Assembly: GCF_010501065.1 (NCBI RefSeq) | Contig: NZ_QVMM01000007.1 | Span: 1 to 64,000, forward strand | Length of the DNA: 64,000 nucleotides | Reading direction: 5' to 3' | Source: Dysgonomonas sp. 216 | Lineage (GTDB): Bacteria; Bacteroidota; Bacteroidia; Bacteroidales; Dysgonomonadaceae | In this document: positions 43,645 through 51,619 of the stretch, piece by piece | Layout: each line of letters begins with the position of its first letter | Numbering within the stretch: the first letter of the stretch is position 1 | Notes under the pieces: model-generated | What the model was told of the DNA's origin: nothing | Seen by the model: the letters and a program-made list of their open reading frames with translations, nothing else | Databases searched by the model: none | Program-made: the position numbers and the translations under genes

Positions 43645-45366
43645 TCACCCCTCTTGATTCAATATATGTCGGCGATATTCATCGGGCGTGAGCCCATAAT
43701 ATTCACGAAATTGGCGATAGAAAGTAGACCGTGAGCCGAATCCCGATTCGTAGCCAATACGCTCTACAGTTTCGGTGTTGTTCGTGTCGGATAATAATTC
43801 GCGTGCATGTCGCACTCTCTTATACGATATATATGCAGAATATGTTTGTCCATAATGTTCCAGTATAAGCATACGCAAATTTTTCTCGCTTATGTTGAGC
43901 CTCTCCTGAACATCTTTTCTCGATAGCTTGTTATCGGTGTATTGCCTGTTTTTGTCCATCAATTGCTGCAATGCTTCAAGCAATTGCCGGTCTGAGTGTT
44001 TCGTCAAGTCTTCGTCCATTGGCTGTAGTTCCTTTACTTGCTCTTCGAGTTGCCTGTTTCTTTTTACCAGAATATCTTGTTCCTGAAGTCGCAACACAAG
44101 TCTTTTGTTCTTGAAGTTTATCCGGCGGCTATTACGATATACCATTATTGCCAATACAACAATCAGTAATGCTACAAAGGCTATGGCAATAACTATACGC
44201 CGCGTAAATTGCAATTGCATACGATCTTCTCGGGCTTGCTGCTCTATGTGGTTCAGGTCGTATAAAATGCGTAACTCGTTTAACTGTAACTTATACTCGT
44301 TCCGGTTGTTTTCCTCCTGTCTTGTTATTGCTTCGGCATAGGCTTGCACAGCTTCGCTATGGCGGTTTAGGAGTGTCAACAGTTCGGCTTTCCGAGTAAG
44401 TACGCTGGGCAGGTCGGAGAGCAGTTCATATTGCCTCATAAGTTGCAGCATCTGTTCGTTGTGTATGTAGGCCTGCTGATACTCTTTTTGTTGCATGTGA
44501 TAATTGATGTACATCTGATCGATCAACAAACGGAACGAAAGAGGATAGTCTTCGTTATACAATTCTTCTGTTTTGGCTATATGTTTTTTTGCTTGTTCTT
44601 GCCTATTCAGGTAAATATTTGCCTGAGCCAACAGGTATTCGGCAATGAAAATCGATTCGGCATCATTGCTTCCTTTATCTTTGTGCCGCAAGTCGATACA
44701 GATATACATAGAGTCAACATAAAGTATAGTTTGTTCGTACTTCTCAAGGCTTAAACTCATAAAAGCCAATTCCTGATAATTTTCAAGAGTCAGAGTAGAA
44801 GTTGCTCCGCCATCAGTTTGCCTTAATAACTCCAAACTTTCGAGCAAATAAGTAGCACTTTCGTCATACTGATTCATGTGTTTATGAGTGTTTGCTAATG
44901 CCGCTGTTGCCCGTGCCATATTAAGGTTATCGTTCAGTTCGTGAGCTTCGGAATACATTTGACGAGCTTTCGACAATGCCAAATTGAACATACCCTGATT
45001 GGCATAACGCTGTATAACGGTTTGCTGCACGACAAACATAAGACGATATTCTTTGTGTATGCGGGTAAATGCTTCAGCAGCTTCAGCAGCGTCAACAATG
45101 CTATCGTTATCGAATTGCGGATAGTAATATTCTACCATCTTAGCTTTTGCTATTGCCTGGTAGTAGACATCTTTTTGCCGCAGAGCTTCTTTTTCGAGTT
45201 CAATCACAAAAGCACGTCCTTTGAGGGGATTGATGTAAAAGTTTTGTTTTATGGAGTCGAGCAGGTCATTTATTTTTTGCTTGTCATTGTTTTCGGCATA
45301 ACAATGACCTACAGTAAATGTCAATAACAATAAAAGGTAACGTATGTTAGTGTTTGCCATGCCCAT
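43645..45366 (-). CDS. AraC-family regulator with TPRs and a membrane helix
   Basis: A 573-residue one-component regulator. A signal-like N-terminus (IRYLLLLLTFTVGHCYA) precedes about 340 residues of TPR-like helices in the periplasm, a TM segment (IVIAIAFVALLIVVLAIMVY, about 385-405), a coiled coil, and an AraC-type DNA-binding domain (about 465-573; GYESGFGSRSTFYRQFREYYGLTPDEYRR). The frame opens at TTG 45387, but a TAACTTTG -7 box lies there (45392-45385), so ATG 45366 or 45360 is the start. It follows the fimbrial genes and probably controls them in response to an envelope signal. Confidence 0.88.
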   Translation of the reverse strand: MGMANTNIRYLLLLLTFTVGHCYAENNDKQKINDLLDSIKQNFYINPLKGRAFVIELEKEALRQKDVYYQAIAKAKMVEYYYPQFDNDSIVDAAEAAEAFTRIHKEYRLMFVVQQTVIQRYANQGMFNLALSKARQMYSEAHELNDNLNMARATAALANTHKHMNQYDESATYLLESLELLRQTDGGATSTLTLENYQELAFMSLSLEKYEQTILYVDSMYICIDLRHKDKGSNDAESIFIAEYLLAQANIYLNRQEQAKKHIAKTEELYNEDYPLSFRLLIDQMYINYHMQQKEYQQAYIHNEQMLQLMRQYELLSDLPSVLTRKAELLTLLNRHSEAVQAYAEAITRQEENNRNEYKLQLNELRILYDLNHIEQQAREDRMQLQFTRRIVIAIAFVALLIVVLAIMVYRNSRRINFKNKRLVLRLQEQDILVKRNRQLEEQVKELQPMDEDLTKHSDRQLLEALQQLMDKNRQYTDNKLSRKDVQERLNISEKNLRMLILEHYGQTYSAYISYKRVRHARELLSDTNNTETVERIGYESGFGSRSTFYRQFREYYGLTPDEYRRHILNQEG

Positions 45367-45384
45367 CCTGTTTCTTAGATAGTA

Positions 45385-45392
45385 CAAAGTTA
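45385..45392 (-). promoter_or_regulatory. -7 box for the AraC-family regulator
   Basis: TAACTTTG on the minus strand matches TAnnTTTG. It overlaps the upstream TTG of the frame and lies 18 bp before the ATG at 45366. It shows that the regulator can be transcribed apart from the fimbrial operon. Confidence 0.5.
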
Positions 45393-45622
45393 TTGAAAAT
45401 ATTATTAATAAAATTTCCGATTTATCTGAATTGTCGCAATATTTGTATCAATACAGCACCAATATGTTGCATTCTAGCTCTGTATGTTAATCATAAGCAG
45501 CAAGGAAAACACACAAATATTATCCGAAGACTTTGTTCCCGACAAAGAAATTAAGGGGCTAGCGCATCAGCGCTTGAATATTTTTTGACAAGTGCAGTTT
45601 TTTAGTTTACCATCTGTGTTAG

Positions 45623-46630
45623 CTACTCGTCGTACGACTCACAAACAACGTGGAATTTGATCTCTGTTTCCGTCATACCAATAGTTTGTCTCGAACTTCT
45701 GGATGAAGGTTTTGTACCCAAGTTCAGATTAAACGTATATCGCTTGCCCATTTCGAAAGCAAAATCGTCATCGAGTGTATAATTACCTACAGCTTCACTA
45801 CCGGGTGTACCAACTATTTCATAGGATACGACGATTTCAAAATCGTTCACTGGCCTTTGAGAAAATACCATAGCTTGAGGGAGTACCATCAAGTTACCAA
45901 CCTCTTTATAGTCTTCGCCTTGCGTTTCGAAAGGGTATTTTTGATACACAATATAATTTTTGCGGTCCAGACGTTCGTACCACAACCAGTTAGATGTTTC
46001 TTCGTCAGCCACACCTGTTATAAGTCCTTTACTAAATAAGTTGACTAGCTTTATTTCATTTATGCGAAATGTAACATTAGGATCGTGACTACATACCTGA
46101 AATACAACATTAGAAAGCGCATGCTGAAATTTGAGTTTGACCGGATTTTTTTTCTGATCTAAACTGCTAGCTACCATAAAGTCTTCTTGCTGCTGATAAT
46201 TAGTGCTAACATCGTATTGGATGGTTATCTGATTTGTTGCATTATCTATATAAAACAAATCAGAATTTACTCCCGACGATATTGCCGGGCTGTAAGCAAA
46301 AAAACTAACCGAACCGTATCCCGGAAAATATCTTATTGGTGAATAAACCCAGCTGTCTCCTTGTTTTTCGACCAACTGATTGCTCATGAACGATTCGTAG
46401 ACTCCTGTTTCTTTTTCCCAGATAGCCGATACACGAAAATATTGCATATTGTCGGTCACGGCTTTTGCGGCACGCAAATTTGACGTTGAACAATCGAACG
46501 CAATGGCATTTTCGCCCATTCCATTGTCTATGTCGTTATCGTCTTTAGAGCATCCGGCAAAAAATAGAACTATCAGGAGAGAGAAAATCATCCTCCCGAT
46601 ATTTAGCCTGTATTTGTTGTTCGTTTGCAT
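45623..46630 (-). CDS. Fimbrillin-family lipoprotein (minor or tip candidate)
   Basis: A 335-residue lipoprotein (signal ending FFAGC, Cys27) of the fimbrillin family. Family strands are visible: SVSFFAYSPA, NPVKLKFQHALSNVVFQV, GNLMVLPQAM and FEMGKRYTFNLNLG near the end. SNLRAAKAV near 50 resembles the Arg-containing cleavage region of Porphyromonas-type fimbrillins and is shared with the next protein (SNLRAAITN). It is separated from the larger fimbrillin by a strong hairpin, so it is probably made in smaller amounts. It would be part of a surface pilus or adhesin. Confidence 0.88.
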   Translation of the reverse strand: MQTNNKYRLNIGRMIFSLLIVLFFAGCSKDDNDIDNGMGENAIAFDCSTSNLRAAKAVTDNMQYFRVSAIWEKETGVYESFMSNQLVEKQGDSWVYSPIRYFPGYGSVSFFAYSPAISSGVNSDLFYIDNATNQITIQYDVSTNYQQQEDFMVASSLDQKKNPVKLKFQHALSNVVFQVCSHDPNVTFRINEIKLVNLFSKGLITGVADEETSNWLWYERLDRKNYIVYQKYPFETQGEDYKEVGNLMVLPQAMVFSQRPVNDFEIVVSYEIVGTPGSEAVGNYTLDDDFAFEMGKRYTFNLNLGTKPSSRSSRQTIGMTETEIKFHVVCESYDE

Positions 46631-46662
46631 GTTTTTGCGTGACTTTTATTTTTTTTATTAGT

Positions 46663-46694
46663 AGCCGGAAGGGGACATTCAACCCCTTCCGGCT
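46663..46694. other. Strong stem-loop between the two fimbrillin genes
   Basis: A perfect 12-bp inverted repeat (agccggaagggg 46663-46674 with ccccttccggct 46683-46694) and an 8-nt loop. On the minus (transcript) strand no T-run follows, so it is not a plain terminator. It may stabilise the upstream fimbrillin mRNA or reduce read-through into the second gene. Confidence 0.75.
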
Positions 46695-46745
46695 TATAGA
46701 TTCTACACCATTCTAATTAAAAAGGAAGGCATAGGGTGAGGCAAA

Positions 46746-48830
46746 TTATGGAGTTGGAACTGGTTTTATTTGTGTTCCATCAACTGTTTTAATAATGTTC
46801 ACAAGTCCTTTGTCACCAGCGTTTGAATGTATGTTCACTATATTATTAGCGTTTAAATAAGCTTGAGTACATCCATCCCAAACAGTCAAAACATTTATTG
46901 TGTAAGCATAACGTATATTCATCATTTTGATATTCTTACTGTCTGATATATCAAAATTGTTTATCACATAAACATCCGAGCCGGAACCAGGTGAAACGGT
47001 TTCATATCTTTCTAAAGCAGTATTTCCTTTTGCATTTAGCAAACCTGTTCCGGAAACGCCTGTTCCTTTTCTAACAGAACTCTTCTCAAAGTTAAACGTT
47101 TTCAGCAATGTGTTGTTTGAGATATCCAGGTTCTCGAAAGTAGAATTTGATATAGAAAGAGTTACAAACTTATTATTCGACAAGTTAAGATTAGTCATTT
47201 TACCCGAAGTCATGGTAAAGGTAGTCAAACTACAATTTGACAAATCTAAGTCAAATTTAGCAGGACTAGCACCATTAATAGTCACACCGGAAAGATCTAC
47301 TGCAATTAACGAAGGATTGTTTGATAAATTCAAATCACCATCTATTTTAGTAGTTGAAGCGAAAGTTAAAGCATCGAGTTTATTGTTGTTCGATGCATCC
47401 AATGATGTAAACGTATTGTTTCCAGAGAACGCTAGTTTTGCAAGAGTACCATTCAGCAAGTTCACGTCACCAAGTGTAGAACCATTAATAGCCACTTCGG
47501 TAATCAATGGATTTTTAGATATGTCTAAGTCTCCACCACCGGTAACATTATTAAGCGTAAGTTTAGTAACTCCCTTGAAGTATTCGATACCTTTGAACCC
47601 AAAGTCGCCAGTAGCAACCAACTCTTCTGTTACAGAAGCTATATCTGCTGCAGTTACCATATTGTTGTTTGTCGGGTCAAACGCAGAGTTTGCTTTCTTC
47701 GCCAATTCATTACTGATAAGTGGTGCATAGTTATCCAATTCAGGAATATATTGGTCAGGAGTATCGCTCCAAGGGCTTACACCAACTTCGAAGCTTACTT
47801 CACCACTAACGTCTTCACCAAAGCCAAGATAGAAGTTGTATTGGCGTCCCATCTCGAACGTAATACCTTTGTTTTTTCCATTAATATCTTTTACTGCAAA
47901 ATATTTCACTTCCGGAGCAGCTGCGCTTCCTGCATAATAGATATCATCAACAAATGCTTTGTAAGCTACTTTGATTGCAAATTCGCCTGAAGCAGGAGCT
48001 GTTTTACCTGTTCCATTTGTAGAGATTTTTGTTGCTTGTGGCAATACTAACATAGCACCTGTTTTACCCAATATAGATTTATATTCGTTAAGCAAGTAGA
48101 TAGGAGAAGCACCCATATCCACAGCATAATCGACCGGAGTTTCCTGATCTTTCCAAAGTACAAATGCATCAGAACCATAAGCCAATGTACCCGATTCTGC
48201 AATAGAGTCGTTGCTGATATCCAAGGTTCCTGTTTGGTTCAACTGCAATAATTCTACACTTTCGATAGTATAAGTTATATTCTTCTGAGAAGTTTTAGCG
48301 AAGAACATAACGCGCGAAAGAGCGTGGTGGAAATTCAATTTAACGGTTCCTGAGTTTTTGTTCTGCTTTTTAATTTGGGCAACCAAGAAGTCTTCCTGTG
48401 CATTTGTTTCGTCAATTTCAGGAACTGTGTATTTCAGAAGAGATGTTCCTGGCACAAAATCTGTAAGTCCCAGGCCTGTACTTATAGTTAAGTTCTTAGA
48501 AGAAGATGGACTATAGGCAAGAAAGTCTACAGTTCCGTCTGTAGGCCAATAACGTTTTGGCGTATAAGCCCAACTGTCATTTTCACCTCTTGTAATGCCA
48601 AATGCATTGAACAGGTAATCGTTATCCATACTCTTGATACCAGTAACAGTAAAGCTTAGGATATTGTCTCCATTGGTAATAGCTGCACGCAGGTTAGATG
48701 ACTTATCCGTTAGTGTACGAAATTCTATAGCATCGCTTGTGCCATTGTCTACAAAGCCTAAATCTTCATCGTTGGAACAAGATGCCAACGTAAGAGCAAT
48801 TGTTGCAATAAATAAAAATAATTTTTTCAT
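46746..48830 (-). CDS. Fimbrillin-family lipoprotein with leucine-rich-like repeats
   Basis: A 694-residue lipoprotein (signal ending TLASC, Cys18). Residues about 30-365 are a fimbrillin domain: VDFLAYSPSS, TVKLNFHHALSRVMFFAK, GAMLVLPQATK, TFEMGRQYNFYLGFGED. Residues about 420-690 carry degenerate leucine-rich-like repeats of the form LDLSNC-LTTF, LNLSNNKFVTL, LDISNNTLLKTF. Such repeats usually bind proteins, so this may be an adhesive subunit. SNLRAAITN (near 48-56) may be a proteolytic maturation site. It lies in the order DUF3575, DUF5119, this gene, hairpin, second fimbrillin. Confidence 0.88.
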   Translation of the reverse strand: MKKLFLFIATIALTLASCSNDEDLGFVDNGTSDAIEFRTLTDKSSNLRAAITNGDNILSFTVTGIKSMDNDYLFNAFGITRGENDSWAYTPKRYWPTDGTVDFLAYSPSSSKNLTISTGLGLTDFVPGTSLLKYTVPEIDETNAQEDFLVAQIKKQNKNSGTVKLNFHHALSRVMFFAKTSQKNITYTIESVELLQLNQTGTLDISNDSIAESGTLAYGSDAFVLWKDQETPVDYAVDMGASPIYLLNEYKSILGKTGAMLVLPQATKISTNGTGKTAPASGEFAIKVAYKAFVDDIYYAGSAAAPEVKYFAVKDINGKNKGITFEMGRQYNFYLGFGEDVSGEVSFEVGVSPWSDTPDQYIPELDNYAPLISNELAKKANSAFDPTNNNMVTAADIASVTEELVATGDFGFKGIEYFKGVTKLTLNNVTGGGDLDISKNPLITEVAINGSTLGDVNLLNGTLAKLAFSGNNTFTSLDASNNNKLDALTFASTTKIDGDLNLSNNPSLIAVDLSGVTINGASPAKFDLDLSNCSLTTFTMTSGKMTNLNLSNNKFVTLSISNSTFENLDISNNTLLKTFNFEKSSVRKGTGVSGTGLLNAKGNTALERYETVSPGSGSDVYVINNFDISDSKNIKMMNIRYAYTINVLTVWDGCTQAYLNANNIVNIHSNAGDKGLVNIIKTVDGTQIKPVPTP

Positions 48831-48882
48831 TTTGTCAAGTTTTAATTTATTAAATAATTAGTGTAATATTAATATTTGGGTT

Positions 48883-49863
48883 TTATAAATAGACATCAAC
48901 ATTGTCCCATTCTCCAACCCCGATTTCAAATCCTCCTCCAGCGCCGGGATTTTCCCCGGGTTCGGGTATTTCGGGTATTTCATCTTTGTTTTCTATAAGA
49001 ATGTCATACCCATCCCTTTGCAATTTAGCTTCCCTATCATCCATCGACTCACTTATCTGACCTGATACGTCCCAATAAGCCGTGTAATATCCATTTATCT
49101 TAGATAGTATTTCTATCGTAAACCTGTTCGTGTATGGATACACAGGTCCAAAAGTGTAGAAAGAACCTTCAATATATCCCATTCCACTTTCGTCGACTCC
49201 TATAGTTGAATTATCAAATAAAACAGTCGAACGTTCAGTGGTCAGCTTATCTGTTTTGAAAAAATATGTCGCAGCCATTCCGGATATAGCACCCCGTGCT
49301 TCTGCTATATTTTTCGTTCCCAATATCCCATTAATCCTGTATGTGAACTCACGAAGTATATTTTTAGGATAGAAGTTAAGAATCAGAAAATCTTCGCATT
49401 CGTCACAAAATATGACATCGAACGTTTCTTGCCACGAGTGTACAAAGAAATCTCCTCTAGGATCTATCACCGTTTTCTCACCTGATATAGGCGTGGCTTT
49501 AGTGTTGTAAGTTTGGCGCGAAGTTTCGGCGCAATAAGCCTGAAAAGACTCAAGTGTGGTTTCGTTTCTAAAACTTACGTTCGAATTATTATCGTAGCAT
49601 AACGGAATATAAGACGCATTAGCGACCAGCTTTATCATTTTTTCGCCGCTGACCGAGATGTTATCCCTTCCGTAATCTATTACTCCACTGGTTTGTGAAA
49701 AAATATTCATTCGCATGGAACGGGCATCCGATTGTTTTTCCCAATTGACAACCACTTTGATGCCTACATCTCCTTTTCCGCATATTCCTTCGTCACACAG
49801 GCTCTTGTTTTCACAAGCAACTGCAACGAAAATCAGCACAAGCAGGAACAAAAATCTTCTCAT
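48883..49863 (-). CDS. DUF5119 lipoprotein, fimbrial locus
   Basis: A 326-residue lipoprotein (signal ending AVAC, Cys17) that matches the DUF5119 family of Bacteroidales fimbrial loci. VGIKVVVNWEKQSDARSMRMNIF near 34-56 is typical of Mfa2/FimB-like anchor proteins, where a beta-sandwich opens with a strand of this kind. It ends in a Pro/Gly-rich stretch and GVGEWDNVDVYL. It overlaps the DUF3575 gene by 4 bp. A role as anchor or assembly subunit is inferred. Confidence 0.8.
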   Translation of the reverse strand: MRRFLFLLVLIFVAVACENKSLCDEGICGKGDVGIKVVVNWEKQSDARSMRMNIFSQTSGVIDYGRDNISVSGEKMIKLVANASYIPLCYDNNSNVSFRNETTLESFQAYCAETSRQTYNTKATPISGEKTVIDPRGDFFVHSWQETFDVIFCDECEDFLILNFYPKNILREFTYRINGILGTKNIAEARGAISGMAATYFFKTDKLTTERSTVLFDNSTIGVDESGMGYIEGSFYTFGPVYPYTNRFTIEILSKINGYYTAYWDVSGQISESMDDREAKLQRDGYDILIENKDEIPEIPEPGENPGAGGGFEIGVGEWDNVDVYL

Positions 49864-51185
49864 CGCTGGTCCTCCTTTCCTTTATTTTTGTTGAATATGT
49901 TCCCTATTAACCATACCAGCGAAATATTGGCCTTCGTTAATCCTATATAACTTCTTTGATGAGTGCTTTGCCAAGGGAATATACATTCTTCACATGCTCC
50001 GACTGTATATTTGTGATACCTTCCACCCAAATAGCCAACTCCAAGTCCAAATTCGAGATTGAATCGTTTGGCAATGGGCATAGCATACCCGAATGTTAAT
50101 CCACCCGAATAGCTCCAGTTACTCAATTGTCCTTCATCACTATTCTTTTCTGTAAACAACCGAATGTCGTACGTTCCTCCATATCCATATGCTCCGACAA
50201 ACCAACCGTTTAGGGGATTCCCAGTTCTGTTTCCAAACCATCGACGCAATTCAACGCCTGCTATCTGTATGCGATGATAATAATAGCTATTAGCATTGGT
50301 ATTCCACCACGACCAATTGCCTTCTATTCCTACCGACCAATTGTAGTTATGCCCAAAGGGAATCTCTATTGCCAAATTGGGTAATAATGCGGCATCGTAA
50401 ATCAGATTGTTTTTGATTGCCATAACAAACGACCTTTTGACCTTTGGAGGGCATATAGTATCGGTACGAAGTATTTCTTTTTCTACAAAAACCGTATCAA
50501 CGCGATGTACCTCAACCGTGTCGGTTCTTACCAATCCTAGCGCAAACCTTTCTCCTTTTTTAAAGTAGATAGTTCCGGTTACGCTTTCTCGCAAATATGG
50601 TAATATATTTTTTAATAGGTATGAATATACTTTTCCGTTGTTTAGCTTTTTTATCCATGCCTTTTGTTTTTCCCGTTTTAAGCCGCTATTAAGAATCGAG
50701 AGTAATTCGTGACGATAAGGAACATTCTCGTTTTTTTCTATCATCATAATAAGGCCATCCCAGTCTTCGTCTCCCGAAAGAGTTACGATCTGGTTTCCTT
50801 TTATTTCGGGATATTTTTGTTTAATGTAATTTTTGAGAGAAAGAGCTCTTGCTTCGGCCAGACGTTGATTATTTCGAAAAGGCCCTTCCGGCGAAGCTCT
50901 TCCTGTGATAACTATGAAGTCTCCATCTTCTATCGGATTATCCTTAAATACTTCGTCGATAATATTTAGTGCTTTGGCATTTTCTAAATAATTTCTATCA
51001 ATTACCGTTTTGTTTACACGATAATGAATGCGCACTGTTTTTGAGAAAGAAGAATCCCTAACTTGTTTTGTTTCCTCGTTTGCATATGTAGACACATCAA
51101 CAAGCTCACTGCCCGAAACGGCTGTCGAAGCATTCAAAGCCCCCGCAGCGTATATAATTCCACACCAAAACAAGAATATTCTCAA
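49860..51185 (-). CDS. DUF3575 outer-membrane protein with OmpA-like region
   Basis: A 441-residue protein, first of the fimbrial operon. The start is TTG at 51185, giving a short signal sequence (IFLFWCGIIYAAGALNAS); no in-frame ATG fits. Residues about 50-140 resemble an OmpA peptidoglycan-binding domain (VIDRNYLENAKALNIIDEV, ITGRASPEGPFRNNQRLAEARA). Residues about 250-441 are a DUF3575 barrel-like domain rich in aromatic strands (NYNWSVGIEGNWSWW, GWFVGAYGYGG). It is likely the outer-membrane partner of the fimbrial lipoproteins. The promoter is at 51268-51299. Confidence 0.85.
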   Translation of the reverse strand: MRIFLFWCGIIYAAGALNASTAVSGSELVDVSTYANEETKQVRDSSFSKTVRIHYRVNKTVIDRNYLENAKALNIIDEVFKDNPIEDGDFIVITGRASPEGPFRNNQRLAEARALSLKNYIKQKYPEIKGNQIVTLSGDEDWDGLIMMIEKNENVPYRHELLSILNSGLKREKQKAWIKKLNNGKVYSYLLKNILPYLRESVTGTIYFKKGERFALGLVRTDTVEVHRVDTVFVEKEILRTDTICPPKVKRSFVMAIKNNLIYDAALLPNLAIEIPFGHNYNWSVGIEGNWSWWNTNANSYYYHRIQIAGVELRRWFGNRTGNPLNGWFVGAYGYGGTYDIRLFTEKNSDEGQLSNWSYSGGLTFGYAMPIAKRFNLEFGLGVGYLGGRYHKYTVGACEECIFPWQSTHQRSYIGLTKANISLVWLIGNIFNKNKGKEDQR

Positions 51186-51267
51186 GGGTTGTAGAATCTT
51201 GAATTTTGAAAAATCTGTTATTTTAATAGACGTAATGAATTTGAACTCTAATTTATATAATGATACG

Positions 51268-51299
51268 CAAAGTTAGAAAATATAAAATTAATGGCAAAA
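51268..51299 (-). promoter_or_regulatory. Promoter of the fimbrial operon
   Basis: On the minus strand TTTG (51299-51296), a 20-bp spacer and TAACTTTG (51275-51268) match the Bacteroidota consensus TTTG-N19/21-TAnnTTTG exactly. I see no flanking inverted repeats that would make it invertible. Confidence 0.75.
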
Positions 51300-51544
51300 A
51301 AGTTTTTGGGAAAATAAATTCTATTAATATATTATTAGGTTATTTTACAATTTCACCTCCCTTCCCCCTATTCTGTAATGCCAGAAGCCCACCTTAACTA
51401 TTTCTTTTACCAGCCTATATTTTTGTCGAAAACAATTTAAAATATCACGCCAACTCAGCTTTAACTCATTTTAACAACTATGATTATACACAACATTTTT
51501 AAATAAAACTTCAATTATTACCTATAAACCTCCTCTTTTTTTAA

Positions 51545-51578
51545 TGCAAGAGGCAGCTATTAATATATAGCTGCCTCT
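51545..51578 (-). terminator. Intrinsic terminator of the GH43 gene
   Basis: A perfect 12-bp stem (51549-51560 with 51567-51578, agaggcagctat and its complement) with a 6-nt loop. On the minus strand it is followed by ttgcattaaaaa; T-richness is greater on the plus side, so its strength leftward is moderate. Confidence 0.65.
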
Positions 51579-51619
51579 ATTTTATGAATCCTTTTATAAA
51601 GGATATGAGCTTCTAACTT

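Larger units (their letters stand above)
51186..51619. other. 434-bp region between the fimbrial operon and GH43 gene
   Basis: Both flanking genes run leftward. The left end carries the fimbrial promoter (51268-51299), with a leader of about 75 bp. The right end carries the GH43 terminator (51549-51578). The middle (51300-51540) is AT-rich and shows nothing I can name. Confidence 0.6.

Noticed and set aside
47110..47730. 206-residue plus-strand frame opposite the large fimbrillin
   Set aside because: It is antisense to the leucine-rich-like repeats and has no start signal; its regularity reflects the repeats.
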